From NCBI GenBank assembly GCA_937934645.1, contig CALGYZ010000059.1:1-29913 (forward strand): 29,913 nt of DNA, read 5' to 3'. The notes below the pieces were generated by a model. It made no database searches and was not told the origin of the DNA. It saw nothing but the letters and a program-made list of their open reading frames with translations. A program made the position numbers and the translations under genes. This document shows positions 25,517 through 29,913 of this stretch, piece after piece. Source of the stretch: an uncultured Bacillaceae bacterium. GTDB taxonomy: Bacteria > Bacillota > Bacilli > Bacillales > Caldibacillaceae. The first letter of the stretch is position 1, and every line of letters begins with the position of its first letter.

Positions 25517-25987
25517 ATGACTGTAACCGTTGGTCAAAAGGTAGAAGACTTTGAGTTGTTGGCAAGCAACGGCGAAAAAGTAAAGCTGTCCGACTTCCGA
25601 GGGAAAAATGTTGTTTTGTATTTTTATCCGCGGGATATGACACCGGGATGTACAAAAGAGGCTTGTGACTTCCGTGACATTCACAGCGGATTCGAGGAAT
25701 TGAACACGGTTGTATTGGGCGTGAGCGCAGACTCCCTGGAAAAACATAAAAAATTTATCGAAAAGCATGATTTGCCATTTTTGCTGCTGGTTGATGATGA
25801 GCTCCAATTAAGCAAATATTTTGATGTCTGGAAAGAGAAAAATGTCTTTGGGAAAAAGAAAATGGGAATTGTACGGTCGACTTTTATTATTGATCAAGAC
25901 GGCGTTCTCGTGAAGGAATGGAGAAAAGTTAAAGTTGCAGGGCATGCGGACGAAGTATTGCAATATATAAAAGAGCATTTGGAATAA
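25517..25987 (+). CDS. bcp: Thiol peroxidase Bcp (peroxiredoxin)
   Basis: A thioredoxin-dependent peroxidase of 156 residues (YgaF in B. subtilis, 157). ATG 25517 sits six bases after GGAGGGG; the GTG six bases upstream is part of that region and less likely. It has the thioredoxin-fold peroxiredoxin features: DFELLASNGEKVKLSDFRGK, then FYPRDMTPGCTKEAC with peroxidatic Cys45 and resolving Cys50, and later GIVRSTFIIDQDG. It detoxifies hydrogen peroxide and organic peroxides in the cytoplasm. It lies 1.5 kb upstream of perR, as part of the conserved bcp-perR neighbourhood, but no clear Per box is seen in its own 97-base upstream region. Confidence 0.95.
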   Translation: MTVTVGQKVEDFELLASNGEKVKLSDFRGKNVVLYFYPRDMTPGCTKEACDFRDIHSGFEELNTVVLGVSADSLEKHKKFIEKHDLPFLLLVDDELQLSKYFDVWKEKNVFGKKKMGIVRSTFIIDQDGVLVKEWRKVKVAGHADEVLQYIKEHLE

Positions 25988-26094
25988 ACGATAGCCCGGT
26001 TTGTTTGAAACAGGCTGATAACCAGGCAAAGACTATCCTGGGGCATAATATATAGCAGGGCATACCTCCTCAAATATTTTCTCTCCCCGTTTGA

Positions 26095-26126
26095 CCGGCA
26101 AAGTTCCGTACTTTGCCGGATTTTTT
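26095..26126 (+). terminator. Terminator downstream of bcp
   Basis: CCGGCAAAGT (26095-26104) pairs perfectly with ACTTTGCCGG (26110-26119), followed by A and six T. It lies about 107 bases past the bcp stop. Confidence 0.9.
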
Positions 26127-26209
26127 ATTGCATATGTTATAATGAACCGGAATTTATTCCTTCATATTTGAATAGTAAAAAATTGAGGGTTAATAAAGAG
26201 GTGTTAGTG

Positions 26210-26842
26210 TTGGAGATTGTTCTGACCATAAGAAGGGACGAGGAAGCGGAAAGAAAAATCATGCAGCAATTCCTGTCGATAATTCCTGTCGATGAACTTA
26301 ACTTACATATCAAATATAAGCGAGATTGGCAGTAAAATAGAAACAATGGAAGTGCTCTTCACCTTTGGCAGGGATGTCACGGAAAAATTCATCCGGGGCG
26401 CTGAAAACTTGAGCTTGATTATGGTTATGTCCGTCGGAATTGAAGACTTGCCGGCAAGAGCCATTATATACCCAGTGCTGACTATGTTGTATAGAACAAA
26501 GCTAACCGATCAATTTTTTTCCCGCAGGCAATTTAAGCGGATGAAAAACAGTACGGTTTTTATTAATGTCGGCAGGGGCAATTCCATGAGTGAACAGGAC
26601 TTGCTTGATGTCCTCAATGAGGGAGAATTGGCTTATGCATTTTTGGACGTTTTGAAGATGAACCGTTGCCGGATCACCATCCGTTCTGGGAACACGGGAA
26701 AATAACGGTTACCCCGCATGTGACAGGCCTTACTGACAGGTATTTACCCAGAGCGTATGAAATATTTGCAGAAATCTTGAAAATTTATTTGAATAAAGAG
26801 AAGAATTTTAAAAATATTGTCGATATATCAAGGGGGTATTAA
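26210..26842 (+). pseudogene. Decayed D-2-hydroxyacid dehydrogenase
   Basis: Reading from TTG 26210 (MEIVLTIRRDEEAERKIMQQ), behind AGAGGTG, the frame is broken by a perfect 13-bp tandem duplication at 26268-26293. Removing one copy restores it. The reading then passes AENLSLIMVMSVGIEDLP, and within about 20 residues jumps to the C-terminal catalytic part (QFKRMKNSTVFINVGRGN, DLLDVLNEGELAYAFLDV). The Rossmann NAD-binding core with GxGxxG is missing, a loss of roughly 300 bases against a normal gene of about 320 codons. Near 26650 a T run one base short shifts the frame again. In the corrected frame DEPLPDHHPFWEHGKI and TPHVTGLTDRYLP follow, to TAA 26842. In related Bacillus such a gene can lie between bcp and perR. 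It cannot make an enzyme. Confidence 0.85.
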
Positions 26843-26843
26843 A

Positions 26844-27395
26844 ATGAGAATTTATACAAGAACCGGGGACCGAGGGACAACCTCACTCGTATATGGTGTC
26901 CGCGTGCCAAAAAATGATATCCGGGTAGAAGCTTACGGTACATGTGACGAAGCCAACTCATTTATCGGCCTGGCAAAAAGCTTTTTGAACAATGAAGAGT
27001 TTCAAGGAAAAGAAGAACTGTTAAAAATGTTGCATGAAATTCAGACGCTGTTGTTCCATGTGGGAGCGGAGCTTTCCACACCGGAAGGAAAAGAGGTAAA
27101 ATGGAAGTTAACGGACAAGCATGTAAAAAGACTGGAAGGATATATTGATCAACTTGATGAAAAACTTCCTCCTTTAAATAATTTTATATTGCCGGGCGGA
27201 CATCCGGCGGGAAGTGCATTGCATACAGCTAGGACAATTGTACGCAGGGCAGAAAGATGCACAGTGGGAATCAAGAATTTAAATCCTGCTGTCGGTTCAT
27301 ATTTAAACAGGCTTTCTGATTTTTTGTTTATTGCGGCAAGAACGGTAAATGACCGTCTCGGTGAAAAAGAGGAAGGTCTACACGAAGAAATATGA
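26844..27395 (+). CDS. PduO-type corrinoid adenosyltransferase
   Basis: An ATP:cob(I)alamin adenosyltransferase of 183 residues that makes adenosylcobalamin. The N-terminal motif RIYTRTGDRGTTSL binds ATP, then VEAYGTCDEANS near residues 32-43, FILPGGHPAGSALHTARTIVRRAER (113-137) and YLNRLSDFLFIAAR (153-166) are all conserved in the family (YvqK-like; 193 residues in B. subtilis). ATG 26844 lies two bases after the dead dehydrogenase gene, and its ribosome site AAGGGGGT is inside the end of that pseudogene, so the two were once coupled. B. subtilis keeps its yvqK elsewhere, so the position next to perR is not the B. subtilis arrangement. Confidence 0.92.
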   Translation: MRIYTRTGDRGTTSLVYGVRVPKNDIRVEAYGTCDEANSFIGLAKSFLNNEEFQGKEELLKMLHEIQTLLFHVGAELSTPEGKEVKWKLTDKHVKRLEGYIDQLDEKLPPLNNFILPGGHPAGSALHTARTIVRRAERCTVGIKNLNPAVGSYLNRLSDFLFIAARTVNDRLGEKEEGLHEEI

Positions 27396-27433
27396 GGCTG
27401 TGTTGTAATAAAAAAGCTTTACGGCCAAGTTTA

Positions 27434-27480
27434 TTGACAAACCCTGAGGAAAGTGGTTACAATATTTATAAGAATTATTA
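27434..27480 (+). promoter_or_regulatory. perR promoter with Per box
   Basis: TTGACA (27434-27439), an 18-bp spacer and TACAAT (27458-27463) form a strong promoter. Immediately after it, 27466-27480 reads TTATAAGAATTATTA, matching the PerR operator TTATAATNATTATAA at 12 of 14 specified positions. This fits autorepression of perR. Confidence 0.75.
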
Positions 27481-27517
27481 TATAATAATAATTTAAATAG
27501 AAATGAGGTGCATGGCG

Positions 27518-27955
27518 GTGTCATCGAATCAGCTGAAGGAAGCACTCCAGACATTGAAAGAATCCGGGGTTCGTATTACTCCACAACGTCATGCGATACT
27601 CGAATATTTGATTAATTCTATGTCACATCCAACTGCTGATGAAATATATAAGGCATTAGAGGGAAAATTTCCAAATATGAGTGTCGCAACAGTTTATAAC
27701 AACCTGCGTGTTTTTCGTGAAGTCGGACTTGTAAAAGAATTGACATATGGCGACTCATCAAGCCGTTTTGACTTCAGCACCGAAGAACATTATCACGCAA
27801 TTTGTGAGAGTTGTGGAAAAATTGTTGATTTCCAATACCCTGGACTTGATGAAGTAGAGCAATTCGCTGCTCATGTTTCCGGATTTAAAGTAAGCCACCA
27901 CCGTTTGGAAGTTTACGGCTTATGTCCTGAGTGCTCCAAAAAGGAAGCACACTGA
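27518..27955 (+). CDS. perR: Peroxide-responsive repressor PerR
   Basis: PerR is a Fur-family repressor that senses H2O2 by metal-catalysed oxidation of its histidine ligands. The open frame reaches back to ATG 27503, but that ATG overlaps the GAGGTG site. GTG 27518, seven bases after it, gives exactly 145 residues (MSSNQLKEAL), the B. subtilis length. All sensing residues fall at the B. subtilis numbers: His37, Asp85, His91, His93 and Asp104 for Fe/Mn. Cys96, Cys99, Cys136 and Cys139 form the structural zinc site. The recognition helix MSVATVYNNLRVF is conserved. It has its own promoter and an operator-like box. Confidence 0.97.
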   Translation: MSSNQLKEALQTLKESGVRITPQRHAILEYLINSMSHPTADEIYKALEGKFPNMSVATVYNNLRVFREVGLVKELTYGDSSSRFDFSTEEHYHAICESCGKIVDFQYPGLDEVEQFAAHVSGFKVSHHRLEVYGLCPECSKKEAH

Positions 27956-27990
27956 TTTTATTGTACCAAATTCTGATGTTATAAAAAAAC

Positions 27991-28027
27991 AATGCTCCCG
28001 AAGTCATTCGGAAGCATTATTTTTTTT
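27991..28027. terminator. Shared terminator of perR and ygzB
   Basis: 27991-28002 pairs with 28007-28018 with one mismatch, with T runs on both strands (28020-28027 on plus; seven T beyond 27990 on minus). The last codons and stop of ygzB lie inside the hairpin. Confidence 0.88.
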
Positions 28028-28360
28028 CCGGTTATATTTTTCATCAAATGCCTTTCCTTCCAGCTCTTTATCCAGTGTCAAAGGTTGCCGGCAAAACATG
28101 CAAATATCCACCCGGCCAAGCATTTTTGTAATTTTATTGCATGACGGACAAACGACCTGTACAGCTTTCGTTGATAACATACCAACCAAAAAGTATATGA
28201 CGCAACTCAAAATAATGGCCAGAAAACCTGCAAACATAAAGATTGTCATTAGCACAGCTCGGGATTTAAAAAGCAAGCCGATATACATGATTAAAATACC
28301 GGCAAAAATCAAACATAAAGCGAATGTCCGGAATTTAGTGATCTTGCTTGAATATTTCAT
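28004..28360 (-). CDS. ygzB: YgzB family membrane zinc-ribbon protein
   Basis: A 118-residue protein (117 in B. subtilis, UPF0295). Two membrane helices (FALCLIFAGILIMYIGLLF at about 13-31 and MTIFMFAGFLAIILSCVIYFL at about 38-58) are followed by a cytoplasmic zinc ribbon with CPSC near 71 and CMFC near 87. The tail is charged and hydrophilic. ATG 28360 follows GGGGGGA. Its 3' end overlaps the bidirectional terminator shared with perR. The family has no known function; its fixed place beside perR in Bacillus is conserved here. Confidence 0.9.
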   Translation of the reverse strand: MKYSSKITKFRTFALCLIFAGILIMYIGLLFKSRAVLMTIFMFAGFLAIILSCVIYFLVGMLSTKAVQVVCPSCNKITKMLGRVDICMFCRQPLTLDKELEGKAFDEKYNRKKNNASE

Positions 28361-28545
28361 TTAATCCCCCCTTACCAAAAGAATATATTATAATTTACAG
28401 ATTATATTAAAAAATAAGATAATTGAAATAATATTTAGAGGCTATTTTTTCAACACCATTGTAGAAAAATGTAAAAAAAAGAAGGAACTCCCCGTATTTT
28501 GTCGAATATAGAACGTGTTGAATTTTATACTTGGGGGAAGTGAGC

Positions 28546-29418
28546 ATGGACTCTGTAATCCGTTCTTTATATCAGGAACAGGCGAGTAATCCTGCAACTT
28601 TGGGTGTACTGCTTATTGAGGGCTGCGAAAAAAACTTTTTTTCACCGGATTTCTTCGACACCCTGCTTTTTGTTATTACAAATACCGGTAAAAAAGACTT
28701 GGATATAAAGTATTATAGTTACAATGAAAAAATTCTGGCTCTCTATTTAATTGATGAAAAACAATTAAATGAATGGCTAATTTCCGGGACGAATAAAAAA
28801 ATATTCTATTGGATATTGAACGGAAAACCTTTGTTTGACCGGAATGATTTTTTGAACCGCTTGTTGCGTGAATTAAAAGACTTTCCTTTTCATGAAAGAA
28901 AGCTGAAAATCGGGTTGGAATTTGCAAAACTTATCCGTGAATATACAGAGGGAAGAAGATTTTACGAAAGCAAACAATATTTTGATGCATATATTCACAC
29001 ACTGCACTCTCTTCATTACCTGGCGAGATTGGCTTTGATCGAGAAAGGATACCATCCTGAAGTTTCTTTATGGAAACAAGTAAAAACGGTTGAACCGGAA
29101 ATATATAAAATGTATGATGAATTGATTAACAGCAAAGAGTCACTGGAAAAACGGATTGAACTACTTTTTTTGGCGAGTGAATTTTTTATTCACAAGCGTA
29201 CTGAAATAGGGACAACCCATTTACTTGAAATTTTAAGAGAAAAGCCATACTGGTCTTTACAGGATGTCATGGAACACCCTGAATTAAAGCTGTATGCGTC
29301 TGATCTTGCCATATTACTTGAATACCTTGTTGAAAAAGGATATTTAAATATATGTCTGGAACAATCAAAAAGGAAACATTTGTTTCACAGATATTACACA
29401 GTAAAAAATAATATGTGA
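28546..29418 (+). CDS. ygxA: YgxA nucleotidyltransferase-like protein
   Basis: A 290-residue protein (B. subtilis YgxA 293) in the nucleotidyltransferase-like group. ATG 28546 (MDSVIRSLYQEQ) follows TGGGGGAAG; a TTG 15 bases upstream overlaps that site. The N-terminal 115 residues have a nucleotidyltransferase-like alpha/beta fold pattern (TLGVLLIEG, FDTLLFVIT), without the catalytic GS...DxD triad in obvious form, so activity is doubtful. The middle third (FYESKQYFDAYIHTLHSLHYLARLALI) is a helical domain like HEPN/minimal nucleotidyltransferase partners. The C-terminal part resembles a winged helix. It is the last gene before the rRNA operon, as in B. subtilis upstream of rrnD. Confidence 0.85.
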   Translation: MDSVIRSLYQEQASNPATLGVLLIEGCEKNFFSPDFFDTLLFVITNTGKKDLDIKYYSYNEKILALYLIDEKQLNEWLISGTNKKIFYWILNGKPLFDRNDFLNRLLRELKDFPFHERKLKIGLEFAKLIREYTEGRRFYESKQYFDAYIHTLHSLHYLARLALIEKGYHPEVSLWKQVKTVEPEIYKMYDELINSKESLEKRIELLFLASEFFIHKRTEIGTTHLLEILREKPYWSLQDVMEHPELKLYASDLAILLEYLVEKGYLNICLEQSKRKHLFHRYYTVKNNM

Positions 29419-29437
29419 AACAATTTGATAGAAGACT

Positions 29438-29495
29438 TCTCTGAATAATATGGACCCGGTCATGTCCATAAAGGCTGTTCAGAGAGCTTTATTTT
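29438..29495 (+). terminator. Two-part hairpin terminator of ygxA
   Basis: TCTCTGAA (29438-29445) pairs with TTCAGAGA (29478-29485), enclosing TATGGAC (29449-29455) paired with GTCCATA (29464-29470). A T-rich stretch follows. Confidence 0.75.
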
Positions 29496-29663
29496 TCAAG
29501 TCTCTTTCCGCTCACCTTTAAATTATCGTCTCATATTGATATAATAATATTGGAAGATATAAGCCGGTAAAGCTGCCGGCGTTATACTAGGAGTGTTTTG
29601 ACACTGGAAATCCGTAATTCCGGCTTATGGTTTAATCCGGGAAATAATTTTTTCAATAAGGTG
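29496..29663. other. Gene-free stretch before the rRNA promoters
   Basis: No coding frame is supported. A weak promoter-like pair TTTAAA (29517-29522) and TATAAT (29540-29545) with a 17-bp spacer is present. GCCGG and CCGGC near 29570-29588 form a small hairpin. ATAAGCCGG recurs inverted as CCGGCTTAT near 29620. Confidence 0.4.
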
Positions 29664-29692
29664 TTGACGAAATAAAAAACAATTGATATAAT
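29664..29692 (+). promoter_or_regulatory. rRNA operon promoter P1
   Basis: TTGACG (29664-29669), a 17-bp spacer and consensus TATAAT (29687-29692), about 180 bases before the 16S gene. Confidence 0.88.
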
Positions 29693-29754
29693 CGTATTTG
29701 TCGTTGAGAAAAACGCTATTGAACAAATTCCTAAACAATTTTACGAAATGAATA

Positions 29755-29783
29755 TTGACAAATCCTTTGAAATGAGATATAAT
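29755..29783 (+). promoter_or_regulatory. rRNA operon promoter P2
   Basis: Consensus TTGACA (29755-29760), a 17-bp spacer and consensus TATAAT (29778-29783), 91 bases after P1. Tandem promoters at this distance are typical of Bacillus rrn operons. Confidence 0.92.
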
Positions 29784-29809
29784 ATTTAGTGTCTTTTACA
29801 GAGATAAGA

Positions 29810-29835
29810 TTCAGTTTTGAACCTTGAAAACTGAA
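29810..29835 (+). other. rRNA leader hairpin
   Basis: TTCAGTTTT (29810-29818) pairs perfectly with AAAACTGAA (29827-29835). The segment CCTTGAAAACTGAAC resembles the conserved Bacillus rRNA leader motif that includes the boxA-like antitermination element. Confidence 0.6.
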
Positions 29836-29874
29836 CAAGGCAAAGTGTTTTAATAGTCGTCAGAGCAATCAAAC

Positions 29875-29913
29875 TTTTTGGAGAGTTTGATCCTGGCTCA
29901 GGACGAACGCTGG
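29875..29913 (+). rRNA. 16S ribosomal RNA, 5' end
   Basis: The window ends in the universal 16S start: GGAGAGTTTGATCCTGGCTC, followed by AGGACGAACGCTGG. Only about 39 bases are inside the window. The mature 5' end is placed at the T run before GGAGAG and could differ by a few bases. Confidence 0.97.

Noticed and set aside
29569..29629. Repeated GCCGG/CCGGC elements before the rRNA promoters, considered as a riboswitch or att site
   Set aside because: The stems are short and no conserved aptamer pattern or integrase-related feature is visible.
1..29913. CRISPR arrays, tRNA genes, insertion sequences and phage genes
   Set aside because: I saw no regularly spaced direct repeats, tRNA cloverleaf sequences, transposase or integrase motifs on either strand.

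Overview
The window is a chromosomal segment of a low-to-moderate GC, endospore-forming member of the Bacillaceae. Evidence for this is the pair of spore protein genes (sspK, sspE), purine-rich Shine-Dalgarno sites, TTG/GTG starts, and a gene order from yfhE-recX-yfhH-sspK through yfhP-mutY-yfhS-fabL-sspE to ygaC-ygaD-ygaE, bcp, perR-ygzB-ygxA-16S that closely follows the Bacillus subtilis yfh/yga region next to an rRNA operon. I cannot name the genus with certainty.

Left part (1-12.7 kb): the end of a HAD phosphatase-like gene and a metallo-beta-lactamase-fold hydrolase, each followed by an intrinsic terminator. Next comes cydABCD (2047-7920), which encodes cytochrome bd oxidase and the ABC exporter needed for its assembly. 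It lies behind a 457-base non-coding leader with a promoter and several inverted repeats. Then comes a complete phosphate uptake operon, pstS-pstC-pstA-pstB-phoU (8111-12669). It is preceded by an 11-bp-periodic PhoP box array, has a large nested hairpin between pstS and pstC, and ends in a long symmetrical terminator.

Middle part (12.7-21.2 kb): an NhaC-type Na+/H+ antiporter gene with a perfect 13-bp-arm palindrome in its leader; a CNNM/HlyC-type membrane protein gene broken by a one-base deficit in a T run; the tiny minus-strand gene yfhE; recX-yfhH; minus-strand sspK and yfhP; mutY; minus-strand yfhS; fabL; and a shortened gamma-type spore protein gene, sspE.

Right part (21.2-29.9 kb): ygaC, the ABC exporter ygaD, minus-strand ygaE, a minus-strand K+ channel gene located where gsaB sits in B. 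subtilis, bcp, a decayed D-2-hydroxyacid dehydrogenase pseudogene, a PduO-type cobalamin adenosyltransferase gene, perR with its own promoter and Per box, minus-strand ygzB, ygxA, then tandem rRNA promoters and the first bases of a 16S rRNA gene.

Most of the window is conserved housekeeping DNA: respiration, phosphate supply, DNA repair, fatty acid synthesis and peroxide defence. I saw no transposon, phage, CRISPR array or defence system. The points most worth a second look are the two broken genes with explicit lesions, the pstS-pstC hairpin, the nhaC palindrome, the Pho box array, and local gene replacement around bcp.
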